This document shows positions 1-7,736 of a DNA stretch of 64,000 nt, one piece after another. The stretch spans positions 1-64,000 of the forward strand of contig CANFRC010000009.1 of the NCBI GenBank assembly GCA_947449315.1, given 5' to 3'. The notes under the pieces are model-generated. The model was not told where the DNA came from, ran no database searches, and saw nothing but the letters and a program-made list of their open reading frames with translations. The translations under genes were made by a program, and so were the position numbers. The stretch comes from Bacteroidota bacterium. GTDB taxonomy: Bacteria; Bacteroidota; Bacteroidia; 2-12-FULL-35-15. Each line of letters opens with the position of its first letter. Positions within the stretch are counted from its first letter, which is position 1.

Positions 1-148
1 CAAAAACTAAAAATCATTGTACTAAAACAGTATGATTAAACTAAAAATGGTGGGGGCTCTTTCGTCCGATCTTGAGGGGGCTCTTTGCTCCGGTCAAGTG
101 GGGGCTCTTTCAAGCGATCTTGAGGGGGCTGTTTGGCTGAAATTTCCA
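1..148. mobile_element. Probable end of an IS21-like insertion sequence
   Basis: Four evenly spaced GGGGGCTCTTT-type repeats lie just inside what looks like an element end. Multiple repeated transposase-binding sites near the termini, and a terminal CA dinucleotide, are known features of the IS21 family. The repeats are followed by a CA at 147-148, which I take as the possible outer edge. No transposase (istA/istB) is inside the window, so the body of the element would lie to the left. Family assignment is inference from the repeat layout. Confidence 0.45.
52..134. repeat. Four direct repeats, exact 24-bp period
   Basis: The core GGGGGCTCTTT starts at 52, 76, 100 and, with one change (GGGGGCTGTTT), at 124. 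Units 1 and 3 share most of their spacer (ending CGATCTTGA); unit 2 has a different one. The 24-bp period keeps a reading frame open, so the repeat translates as an 8-residue repeat inside a 68-codon frame (32-238) that I do not regard as a gene. Confidence 0.95.
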
Positions 149-238
149 CTATTAGAAAACAGAGATTATGTAATCAAAAACAATTTATTTGTATCCTTGG
201 TAAACAACACCATTGCCCTGAGCCAAGAAAAAAAGTAA

Positions 239-575
239 ACAAAGCATAAAAGAAAAACAATTAATTAATACACTACTAAAAATAAAAAAATATCTCAATT
301 AGATTAGGAGATACCGGAGCGGATTTTATACCAGAATCCAGCGAAGGAAAAATTAATTTTTATGCTGCGAAAAGTTTAACATGGAACAATCTAATTAAAT
401 TGGTGTGAATTGCCATGGAATAAGACCTATCTCACTTCGATATCAGGGTTTATTTTTATAAAATAATTAGTAATAGTTCAGTTACAGGCGAAATGATAAT
501 AACTTAATTCCAATTAAAACGATTTTTCATACTAGATTATAATTATTACATTTACTACCCTAAAAAAGATCCTAA
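239..575. other. Gene-free stretch with possible gene remnant
   Basis: No credible complete gene is present. One stretch (286-408) reads as about 40 open codons ending in TGA but has no start codon. Its composition looks more coding than the very AT-rich flanks, so it may be the tail of a gene disrupted near the insertion-sequence end. This is weak evidence. The remainder is AT-rich leader sequence for the gene at 576. Confidence 0.3.
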
Positions 576-1664
576 ATGAAAAAACTGTTGCTTTTGTTAT
601 CTCTATCTTTTGGTTTACTCCATTCTTCTGGAGCTCAGAACATTGTAATCCCTGACTCTATCTTCAGAAACTACCTGATAACAAACCCTGCGATTAATAC
701 CAATAGTGATACATCCATCACCGTTGCTGAAGCTGCCGCTTTTACAGATACCATTGCTTTAGCGCATTATCATATTCATACTCTTGAAGGAATTCAGTAT
801 TTTATTAATATCAAAGGATTGGATTGCCAAGGGGAATGTTGCGGAATACATGGTCTATTAAGAGATTTGGATGTTACCAAATGCACAAAACTCAACTATT
901 TAAACTGCTACAATAATCTTATTCATTCCCTCGATTTAAGTCACAACCCTGATCTAGAGGTTTTGAATTCAGAAAGTAATCCCTTAAGCACATTGGATTT
1001 AAGTAACAATCCGTTGCTAAAAGAATTGTATTGTTCCTCAGACAGCCTCAGTAGCATCAACATTTCAGCAGCAGTGCAATTACAACATTTGCATTGCATG
1101 AATAACCAATTAACAAGTCTTGATGTTACTCATAACAACTTATTGAAAACACTCTATTGTTCATACAATCCATTGGTTACTATTAATGTTACTAATAATT
1201 TAAGTTTAGAGGAGTTCCTTTGTGTCAGCGATAACCTAAACAGCCTTGATGTTTCTAAAAATCTATTACTTGGCTATTTTTATTGCTATTCAAATCCTTC
1301 CTTAACAAGTATTTGTGTGAACAGTATTTCTGATGCTTCTAATTTTGAAACATTAACTGCATATGTCAAAGATTCAACTGCTTCCTGGTCGGAAGCTTGT
1401 AAAATAGCATGTATTAAAGACATCCAGACAGCACAAACCATTGTTGCGTCTCCAAATCCAAGTCATGGACAAATTAATTTTAATGGATTAAAAGGAGAGA
1501 ATACCATTGAGGTTTTTGATCTATCGGGACGATTGGTTTATAAAACAGTATCCAATGATACTTCTCTAAAAATTGATCTTTCCGGAAACGAGAATGGTTT
1601 ATACTCCTACAAGATTAGCGATATTCATTTGAATGCAGCGTTTGGGAAATTGATACTTCAATAA
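576..1664 (+). CDS. Secreted leucine-rich-repeat protein with T9SS type A sorting domain
   Basis: A cell-surface or secreted protein of 362 residues. A signal peptide of about 20 residues (hydrophobic core, ending GAQ) is followed by an N-terminal segment with an IPD-F-YL pattern and a short Asp/Thr-rich stretch. Roughly residues 90-270 are leucine-rich repeats of about 21 residues with recurring L-x-x-LDxSxN-xLL and YC elements. The last 75 residues, beginning at SPNPSHG, are a T9SS type A sorting domain, so the protein is expected to cross the outer membrane by that route. LRR proteins of this kind usually bind protein or sugar ligands; the ligand is unknown. A strong terminator follows the stop. 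It stands alone, just right of the insertion-sequence end. Confidence 0.88.
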   Translation: MKKLLLLLSLSFGLLHSSGAQNIVIPDSIFRNYLITNPAINTNSDTSITVAEAAAFTDTIALAHYHIHTLEGIQYFINIKGLDCQGECCGIHGLLRDLDVTKCTKLNYLNCYNNLIHSLDLSHNPDLEVLNSESNPLSTLDLSNNPLLKELYCSSDSLSSINISAAVQLQHLHCMNNQLTSLDVTHNNLLKTLYCSYNPLVTINVTNNLSLEEFLCVSDNLNSLDVSKNLLLGYFYCYSNPSLTSICVNSISDASNFETLTAYVKDSTASWSEACKIACIKDIQTAQTIVASPNPSHGQINFNGLKGENTIEVFDLSGRLVYKTVSNDTSLKIDLSGNENGLYSYKISDIHLNAAFGKLILQ

Positions 1665-1682
1665 TCTACATTTTAGTTACTG

Positions 1683-1718
1683 AAAGTCTCGCACCAAACA
1701 TTTTGGACGAGACTTTTT
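1683..1718 (+). terminator. Rho-independent terminator after the LRR gene
   Basis: Nine-bp perfect arms, AAAGTCTCG (1683-1691) and CGAGACTTT (1708-1716), continue into a T run. It sits 18 bp after the LRR stop and separates that gene from the transporter. Confidence 0.9.
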
Positions 1719-1764
1719 ATTTGAAATTCTTCTGTACTTTTATACTATAAAAAAAACAGCATAC

Positions 1765-3012
1765 ATGAATAAACATTCCGGAACAACCAATCCCTTCAAT
1801 ATTGTAGTTGTTGTTGCAGCTCTGGGCTACTTTGTCGATATATACGACCTGATTTTATTTGGAATTGTAAGACGCCCCAGTTTATTAGATATCGGTGTAC
1901 CCGAAGATCAATTAAAAAATGCGGGAATCTATCTGAATAATATGCAGATGATCGGGATGATGCTGGGTGGAATTGTGTGGGGTATGCTAGGTGATAAAAG
2001 AGGCCGCTTATCGGTTTTATTTTCAACCATTCTGCTTTATTCAATAGCCAATATTGCAAATGGTTTTGTTGGATATAGTTTTTTAGGAGGGAACAATCTT
2101 ACAGCATATGCCTGGCTACGTGTGATTGCTGGTTTCGGACTAGCAGGGGAATTAGGTATCGGAATTACATTGGTATCGGAAGTAATGACAAAAGAAACGC
2201 GCGCCTGGGGAACAACCTTAGTGGCCGGAGTTGGCGTATTGGGAGCTGTATTGGCTTATTTTGTTGCTAAATTTGGTTGGAGAGAAGCCTATTGGGTAGG
2301 TGGTGTCTTAGGATTATTATTATTAGGACTTCGTATTTATGTTCATGAATCGGGCATGTTTGCTAAAGTAAAAAGCTCAGCTGCAAAACGAGGTAGTTTC
2401 CTTAGCCTATTTACCAGTGGCAAAAAATTCTTAAAATACATCTGTTGCATATTAGTTGGTGTGCCCGTTTGGTATGCCATTGGAATTCTAATCTTTTTTG
2501 CAACAGAAATTGGAAAAGCCATTGGTGTTATAGGAACCATTGATACAGGTAAAACAATTATGTTTCATTATATTGGAGCTGCCATTGGTAGTATTCTGAT
2601 CGGTTATACAAGCCAGAAGCTTCAATCGAGAAAAAAAGCACTGATCATTTTTATTGTTTGTATGGGTATCCTGTGCGCTTATTACTTAACATCTTCAGGA
2701 CTTACACCGAACGGTTTCTATTTACTGATTTTCATTTTAGGAATCGCAATGGGATACTGGGCGCTATTTGTTACTGTTGCATCTGAACAATTTGGCACCA
2801 ATATTCGTTCTACGGTTACAACTACTGTCCCTAATTTTGTAAGAGGAACAACAGTAGTCATGACACTTTGGTGGAATTACATGTCAACAGGTATGGGGAT
2901 CATTCATTCTGCCATGATCGTTGGAGCTGTTGTTATTCCTTTGGCAATAATTGCAGTATTATACTTAAAGGAAAGCCACGGCAAAGATCTTGATTATTTA
3001 GAAATTGATTAA
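1765..3012 (+). CDS. MFS transporter
   Basis: Major facilitator superfamily permease of 415 residues with about 12 hydrophobic segments. The family's motif A between helices 2 and 3 is present as GDKRGR at residues 76-81. An Asp pair in the first helix (FVDIYDL) and charged residues in helix 4 (RVIAGFGLAGELG) resemble the sugar or metabolite:proton symporter branch. The substrate cannot be read from sequence. The ATG at 1765 follows a purine-rich leader. The next gene starts 1 bp after this stop, so the two are probably co-transcribed. Confidence 0.88.
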   Translation: MNKHSGTTNPFNIVVVVAALGYFVDIYDLILFGIVRRPSLLDIGVPEDQLKNAGIYLNNMQMIGMMLGGIVWGMLGDKRGRLSVLFSTILLYSIANIANGFVGYSFLGGNNLTAYAWLRVIAGFGLAGELGIGITLVSEVMTKETRAWGTTLVAGVGVLGAVLAYFVAKFGWREAYWVGGVLGLLLLGLRIYVHESGMFAKVKSSAAKRGSFLSLFTSGKKFLKYICCILVGVPVWYAIGILIFFATEIGKAIGVIGTIDTGKTIMFHYIGAAIGSILIGYTSQKLQSRKKALIIFIVCMGILCAYYLTSSGLTPNGFYLLIFILGIAMGYWALFVTVASEQFGTNIRSTVTTTVPNFVRGTTVVMTLWWNYMSTGMGIIHSAMIVGAVVIPLAIIAVLYLKESHGKDLDYLEID

Positions 3013-3013
3013 T

Positions 3014-3376
3014 ATGAGCAAAAAAACAGTCGTAATTGGAGCATCAATAAATCCGGAGCGTTATGGGTACAAAGCAACCGTTGCACTTCAAAATAAGCAA
3101 CATGAAGTAATTGCGCTTGGAATAAAAGAAGGTGAGATCAACGGCACAAAAATTCTATTAGGCCAACCAGAGATTAAAGAAGTAGATACTGTATCACTTT
3201 ATGTAGGACCGAAAAACCAAGCAGAATGGATGAATTATGTGATCGGATTAAAACCAAAACGTGTCATTTTTAATCCCGGAACAGAAAACGCTGAATTCGA
3301 AGAACTTCTTAAAAAAAATGATATTGAGCCAGTTGAAGCCTGCACGCTGGTGATGCTGTCAATCGGTAACTATTAA
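3014..3376 (+). CDS. CoA-binding domain protein (YccU-like)
   Basis: A small single-domain protein of 120 residues with the Rossmann-type CoA-binding fold: TVVIGAS near the N-terminus, a second strand at HEVIALG, and a VSLYVGP strand. It resembles stand-alone CoA-binding proteins such as YccU. A metabolic or regulatory role is unknown. I place the start at the ATG at 3014, one base after the transporter stop, rather than at an in-frame TTG at 3005 inside that stop region. It shares an operon with the MFS gene and ends at a clear terminator. Confidence 0.82.
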   Translation: MSKKTVVIGASINPERYGYKATVALQNKQHEVIALGIKEGEINGTKILLGQPEIKEVDTVSLYVGPKNQAEWMNYVIGLKPKRVIFNPGTENAEFEELLKKNDIEPVEACTLVMLSIGNY

Positions 3377-3384
3377 AATCAAAC

Positions 3385-3418
3385 AGCCTCACTCCGATTA
3401 TTCGGGGCGAGGCTTTTT
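3385..3418 (+). terminator. Terminator after the CoA-binding gene
   Basis: AGCCTC (3385-3390) pairs with GAGGCT (3409-3414), with a further CTCCGA/TCGGGG helix inside, followed by TTTT. It may also damp the convergent gene at 3446-3778. Confidence 0.85.
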
Positions 3419-3445
3419 GAAAATTTTAATCACAAACAATCTCTT

Positions 3446-3778
3446 TTATTTTTTACTATCTAATACTGCCGGTTGAGGAGCAATTTTTACTACCACATTT
3501 TTTCTAACAAGTTTAGTTTTTCTAACAGATACAGGTGGTGTTGACGTGTTGGAGGTTGAAGATGATGCAGTCGTAGTTTTTGAAGTTACCGAAGGCGCTG
3601 TTTGTTCTGTTTGGGATGCGTCTGAACCAGGTAATGTTTTTGTTCCCGGTTTTGAAGCTGGAGCAGCTGGTTCAACTCTTGAAGCTGGAGCTGTTTTAAT
3701 TACTTTTGAAGCATCTTGTGCAAATGTTGCTGTTGATATGAATCCAACCATCGCAACCAATAAACTTACTTTTTTCAT
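3446..3778 (-). CDS. Small secreted Ala/Pro/Ser/Thr-rich protein
   Basis: A 110-residue protein of unknown function. It has a clean signal peptide (basic start MKK, hydrophobic core, cleavage after TFAQ near residue 21). The rest is low complexity: Ala/Pro-rich, then Ser/Thr-rich, ending in a basic stretch (VRKTKLVRKNVVVK) and a short tail. It is predicted to be periplasmic or exported and largely disordered. No domain is recognised. A 94-codon frame on the opposite strand is a mirror of the repeated codons and is not called. Confidence 0.6.
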   Translation of the reverse strand: MKKVSLLVAMVGFISTATFAQDASKVIKTAPASRVEPAAPASKPGTKTLPGSDASQTEQTAPSVTSKTTTASSSTSNTSTPPVSVRKTKLVRKNVVVKIAPQPAVLDSKK

Positions 3779-3854
3779 ATTATTTGATTTTAGAATTATA
3801 CCTAACCACCAAACAATGTTGATGCCATAAATTAATTTTCTAGGTTAAAAAATG

Positions 3855-5042
3855 CTAATTGCTTTCAGAAATCGCTTCCAGAATGATTGTGCAGGCAAAA
3901 TGAATTTCTTCTTCTGAAATTGTTAATGGAGGTGCAATACGCATAGAATGAGAATTAAAAAGAAACCAATCAGTGATCACTCCTTTTTGAATACACCTAT
4001 CGATAATGGATTTGTTTTGTTCATAGCTGTCAAATTCAACAGCTAGTAATAAGCCTTTCCCATTAATCGATCTTATTTTTTGATGAACGAGTAGCTTTCT
4101 GAATAACTGCTCCTTTCCTCCTACACTGCTAATAAGATTCTCTTCAAATAAAACTCTTAATGACGCACAACTTGCAGCACATGAAACAGGATGACCGCCA
4201 AACGTTGTGATATGGCCCAAAATAGGATTATTCGTTAACGAGTTCATGATCTCTTTTGAAGAAATGAACGCACCAATTGGCATCCCTCCTCCCATTCCTT
4301 TCGCAATACAGAGAATATCTGGAAGTATCTCAAAGTGTTCAAAAGCAAAAAGTTTACCGGTCCTACCAAAACCACATTGTATCTCATCCAAAACCAACAA
4401 TGCTCCCACTTCTTTGCATCTTTCTTGTAATTTTTTAAGATAATCAATTGAAGGAACAACAGCACCTGCCTCCCCCTGAATTGTTTCTATCACCACACAA
4501 GCTGTTCGTTTTGTTATTTCTTTCAAATCGTTCATATCATTGAAACAAATCAGCTTTGTATCGGGCAGCAAAGGACGAAAAGCATTTTTAAATTCTTCAT
4601 TACCCATAATACTCAAACTGCCTTGTGTACTTCCATGATAGGCATTCTTAAAAGAAATAATCTCTGTTCTTCCTAAATACCGCTTGGCTAATTTCATTGC
4701 TCCTTCAATGGCTTCGCTGCCTGAATTAACAAAATAAACTGAACTTAAATCTGATGGAAGATGCTCTGCCAAAGCTTTTGCTAACTGTACTTGTGGACTT
4801 TGAATGTATTCGCCATACACCATTAGATGCATATATTTATCTACTTGATCTTTGATAGCTTGCACCACTTTGGGATGGCGGTGTCCGACATTACTGACAG
4901 AGATTCCTGAAATAAGATCGAGGTATTTTTTGCCGGAAGTATCAACTAAATAAACACCTTCAGCCTTTTCTATTTCTAAAGCCAAAGGTGTTTCAGAAGT
5001 TTGAGCGATATGATTTAAAAATAATTGTCTTTGTGAAAGCAT
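3855..5042 (-). CDS. Class III PLP-dependent aminotransferase (acetylornithine/ornithine type)
   Basis: A 395-residue fold-type I enzyme that would transfer an amino group from an omega-amine such as ornithine, acetylornithine or a related substrate to an oxo acid. Visible motifs are SGSEA (107-111, phosphate-binding loop), the LVLDE box with Asp219, and the Schiff-base Lys248 in IAKGMGGG. Length fits the ArgD/OAT/GABA-transaminase family; I cannot fix the substrate. The ATG at 5042 is chosen over an in-frame TTG at 5048. No arginine-biosynthesis gene is next to it. Confidence 0.88.
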   Translation of the reverse strand: MLSQRQLFLNHIAQTSETPLALEIEKAEGVYLVDTSGKKYLDLISGISVSNVGHRHPKVVQAIKDQVDKYMHLMVYGEYIQSPQVQLAKALAEHLPSDLSSVYFVNSGSEAIEGAMKLAKRYLGRTEIISFKNAYHGSTQGSLSIMGNEEFKNAFRPLLPDTKLICFNDMNDLKEITKRTACVVIETIQGEAGAVVPSIDYLKKLQERCKEVGALLVLDEIQCGFGRTGKLFAFEHFEILPDILCIAKGMGGGMPIGAFISSKEIMNSLTNNPILGHITTFGGHPVSCAASCASLRVLFEENLISSVGGKEQLFRKLLVHQKIRSINGKGLLLAVEFDSYEQNKSIIDRCIQKGVITDWFLFNSHSMRIAPPLTISEEEIHFACTIILEAISESN

Positions 5043-5045
5043 GAA

Positions 5046-5053
5046 CAAAAGTA
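5046..5053 (-). promoter_or_regulatory. Possible -7 element directly before the aminotransferase ATG
   Basis: TACTTTTG on the minus strand fits the Bacteroidota -7 consensus TAnnTTTG but ends only three bases before the ATG, so a transcript from it would be almost leaderless. No convincing -33 box is seen. Confidence 0.35.
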
Positions 5054-5229
5054 ATGATTCTATTTTAGAATTATTTTAGATTTATTATTTCTACAGAGAA
5101 CAAAAATATTTTTTTTCGCTTTCAAATAAGACAAACGCAAGGAGGTAGCTCCTTTTTAGTTATAATAGCTTTTATTAAACAGATAGGCAATTCTAAATTT
5201 TAATTATATTGCACAAACTAACACAGACG

Positions 5230-6603
5230 ATGCTCTACTCCTTTCTAAAAATATTAATGCGCATGACGATACGGGTCTTCTTCCGTTCGATTACCATTAA
5301 GAATCAAGAAGCCATCCCTAAAAAAGGACCATTGCTCGTTTTGGCGAATCATCCCAGTACTTTCCTAGATCCTATTGTTATTGCTTCTTTATTAAACCGA
5401 CAAGTATATTTTCTAGCAAAAGGTGAATTATTTAAATCGGGATTCGCGAAATGGTTTTTTCCTAAATTACGAATGATCCCCGTTTACAGAAAGCAAGATG
5501 ATCCTTCTCAAATGAGTAAGAATCAGGATACTTTTAAAAAATGTTTTGAGCATTTGGAAAAAGGTGGTGCCATCTTAATGTTCCCAGAGGGAATCAGTAT
5601 TACCGAGCGCAAGCTAAGACCCATAAAAACTGGCGCTTCCAGAATTGTTCTGGGTGCAGAAGCTAATAATGATTTTAAACTGAATTCATCCATCATCACC
5701 ATCGGATTGAATTATGCCAACCCTCACCAATTCAACAAAGACCTATTTATCAATATTGATAACCCTATCCACGTTTCCGATTATAAAAAAGTGTATGAAT
5801 CCGATAATTTTAAAGCTGCTGAAAACTTAACAGAAGAGATTAGAAAACGATTGGAGATGTTGATCATTGCTATAGAAGATGACAAGACAGATGAATTAGT
5901 AAAGAACATTGAAACATTGTATAAATACAAACTGACCAAGGATAATGGCTTTTCGAGAGACGATCTATTTGCCGATTTTACCTTGACAAAAAACATTGTG
6001 GAAAGTGTTCTGTATTTCAAACAAACACAACCAGAACATGTTAAAAGTTTGGGTACTCGAATAGAAGAATATTTTACAAATCTATCGAATGTAGGTATTA
6101 ACGATATTGATATCGCAAGAAGCACGAAGAACAGAAATTTTATGACCGGTAATTTAAAAGCTGTTGCCACTATAATTTTGGGTTTTCCATTTTATGTATA
6201 TGGATTAATAAACAATATTTTACCATTTGAGATCCCAAGTCTGATTGCAAAGAAGGCAAGTAAATCAATTGAATTCAGAGGCCCCATTGCTATGATAAGT
6301 GGAATGTTCCTGTTCATCATTTTTTACTCTGTGCAAATTTCGTGCTTCTGGAAGTTTACAAATAGTGAAGCATATACACTTCTTTATGCCTTGAGTTTGC
6401 CGCTATCAGGCATCTTCGGATATTGGTATTATCAGGTAGTAAGTAAGATTAGGAACAAGTGGTTGTTGCTAAGTAAGTTTTATAACAAAAGCGTACTTAT
6501 CTCTAAACTCATAAACGAACGCGAACAGTTAATCGCGGAGTTTGATAAGGCAAGAAATGAGTACGCTCAAGCTAGAACAAATCCTTTAACTACATCCAAG
6601 TAG
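5230..6603 (+). CDS. PlsC-family 1-acylglycerol-3-phosphate acyltransferase-like membrane protein
   Basis: A 457-residue acyltransferase that would esterify a lysophospholipid or related acceptor at the inner membrane. The catalytic H-x4-D box is HPSTFLD (41-47) and the acceptor-site FPEG is at 117-120. Beyond the usual 240-residue catalytic region it has a long, partly charged segment and then two or three membrane helices near 305-385, which makes it larger than a housekeeping PlsC. The ATG at 5230 is preferred to an in-frame TTG at 5209. Its 3' end overlaps the convergent gene at 6590 by 14 bp. The exact substrate is unknown. Confidence 0.85.
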   Translation: MLYSFLKILMRMTIRVFFRSITIKNQEAIPKKGPLLVLANHPSTFLDPIVIASLLNRQVYFLAKGELFKSGFAKWFFPKLRMIPVYRKQDDPSQMSKNQDTFKKCFEHLEKGGAILMFPEGISITERKLRPIKTGASRIVLGAEANNDFKLNSSIITIGLNYANPHQFNKDLFINIDNPIHVSDYKKVYESDNFKAAENLTEEIRKRLEMLIIAIEDDKTDELVKNIETLYKYKLTKDNGFSRDDLFADFTLTKNIVESVLYFKQTQPEHVKSLGTRIEEYFTNLSNVGINDIDIARSTKNRNFMTGNLKAVATIILGFPFYVYGLINNILPFEIPSLIAKKASKSIEFRGPIAMISGMFLFIIFYSVQISCFWKFTNSEAYTLLYALSLPLSGIFGYWYYQVVSKIRNKWLLLSKFYNKSVLISKLINEREQLIAEFDKARNEYAQARTNPLTTSK

Positions 6604-6985
6604 CCAAGAATTTTTTGAATTCATTTTTTAATTCAATGTAAAGAATCGGAAAGCGTTCCATTTTCTCATGCATTGTTTTATGATCCCCGAAAAGAACATG
6701 ATCAACTGCAACGGGGTGCATTTTCGCATATTTCGCTAACCATTGTTCGTGCACATTCACTTCATGATTCAAAATATCTAATTGCTCTTTTTGAATAATG
6801 AATTGATTTTGAAAATGCTCTACTTGTTTCCTCACTTCAGCAGCTGTATTTTTAGAAGCTACTTCTGCTAATCTTTTTTGATAAATCTTTAATTCATCAG
6901 CATAAAATTTAGCCTGTGAAGTCCATAATTGATGATCGAAATGTAAATCGTCGATGTGTTTCGTTTTTGATGCTGTTGTTGTCAT
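6590..6985 (-). CDS. Hypothetical coiled-coil protein
   Basis: A 131-residue cytoplasmic protein rich in charged residues and His. Roughly residues 25-85 form a likely coiled coil. There is no signal peptide and no catalytic motif. It ends convergently inside the last codons of the acyltransferase gene. A -7 element lies upstream at 7066-7073. Function unknown. Confidence 0.6.
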   Translation of the reverse strand: MTTTASKTKHIDDLHFDHQLWTSQAKFYADELKIYQKRLAEVASKNTAAEVRKQVEHFQNQFIIQKEQLDILNHEVNVHEQWLAKYAKMHPVAVDHVLFGDHKTMHEKMERFPILYIELKNEFKKFLATWM

Positions 6986-7468
6986 ATTGTTTTTATTAGA
7001 GGTTTGTTTTATGATGCTGTAAAACTATTCTAGTAATTTTTAAACAGTATTACATCTTTCCGAAACAAATTTACAGGTAATGCAAAAGAGGGGTAATGAT
7101 GGAAATCATTTAAACACATGATTTATGTCAGCATCAAAAACGCCACATACATTTTAAATACTTTTTTCTTTGAATTCCGGAAAACACGTCCCATGCATCC
7201 CAAAAAATACAGACGCATCCTGAGGATGAAAAAAGATTAAGGGATTTCATAAGCGAATTATTTTTAACTTTATCTAAGTATTTTTTTATGCTGTGTTAAG
7301 ACATACGTTTAAAGCATTGAAATAAAGGAGAAAAAAGGACAAGCGGTTTCGATGAGAAGGATGACTTTAATAGTAGAGAGATCCAATGATGACATCTTTC
7401 TTTACTGAATTAGCTTTCAGAAAAAAAAAAATTACAATTTATAAATACATCCATTAATAAGCAACAAC
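6986..7468. other. Intergenic region, 483 bp
   Basis: No gene is supported. It holds the probable promoter of the leftward coiled-coil gene (7066-7073), a small inverted repeat CATCC-tga-GGATG at 7216-7228, and the AT-rich leader of the pterin dehydratase gene at 7469. I saw no tRNA, riboswitch or terminator in it. Confidence 0.5.
7066..7073 (-). promoter_or_regulatory. -7 element for the gene ending at 6590
   Basis: TAAATTTG on the minus strand matches TAnnTTTG and lies about 80 bp before the start codon at 6985. No -33 box at 19 bp spacing. Confidence 0.4.
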
Positions 7469-7726
7469 ATGTGGAAAGAAGAAAACAACAAATTGAAGCG
7501 TGATTTTGAATTTACAAACTTCATTGAAGCATTTGGCTTTATGAGTAAAGTAGCATTGGTTGCTGAAAAAATGAATCACCATCCCGAATGGACCAATACT
7601 TACAATAAAGTATCAATTGCTTTGTACACCCACGATGAAGGCGATAGTGTTACCTCAAAGGATGAAAAACTGGCTTCCGAAATTGATAAATTATATACCG
7701 GAGGAAAAACTATTTTTAAAGGCTAA
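7469..7726 (+). CDS. phhB: Pterin-4a-carbinolamine dehydratase (4a-hydroxytetrahydrobiopterin dehydratase)
   Basis: An 85-residue protein that would dehydrate 4a-hydroxytetrahydrobiopterin in pterin recycling. The PCD signature is clear: HHPEW at residues 37-41, then an [10 protein letters not shown] segment with the third His at 55, and a C-terminal SxxDEKLA helix. It is slightly shorter than many homologues because the N-terminal extension is missing. No aromatic amino acid hydroxylase is nearby, so in this organism it may serve pterin metabolism in general. It is followed after 10 bp by the carboxypeptidase gene. Confidence 0.88.
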   Translation: MWKEENNKLKRDFEFTNFIEAFGFMSKVALVAEKMNHHPEWTNTYNKVSIALYTHDEGDSVTSKDEKLASEIDKLYTGGKTIFKG

Positions 7727-7736
7727 GTTCATCGGA

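Noticed and set aside
32-238. A 68-codon frame covering the 24-bp repeats
   Set aside because: The frame is open because the repeat length is a multiple of three. The product is only an 8-residue repeat with no known family, and the repeats are better explained as insertion-sequence ends.
3005-3016. TTG at 3005 as the start of the CoA-binding gene
   Set aside because: It overlaps the upstream stop; the ATG at 3014 gives the normal family N-terminus.
3546-3830. A 94-codon plus frame opposite the small secreted protein
   Set aside because: It mirrors the Ala/Ser/Thr-rich codons of the minus-strand gene, which has a clear signal peptide, and it has no signal or domain of its own.
7216-7228. 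Small inverted repeat CATCC-tga-GGATG as a terminator
   Set aside because: The stem is five bp and has no T run on either strand in the right place.
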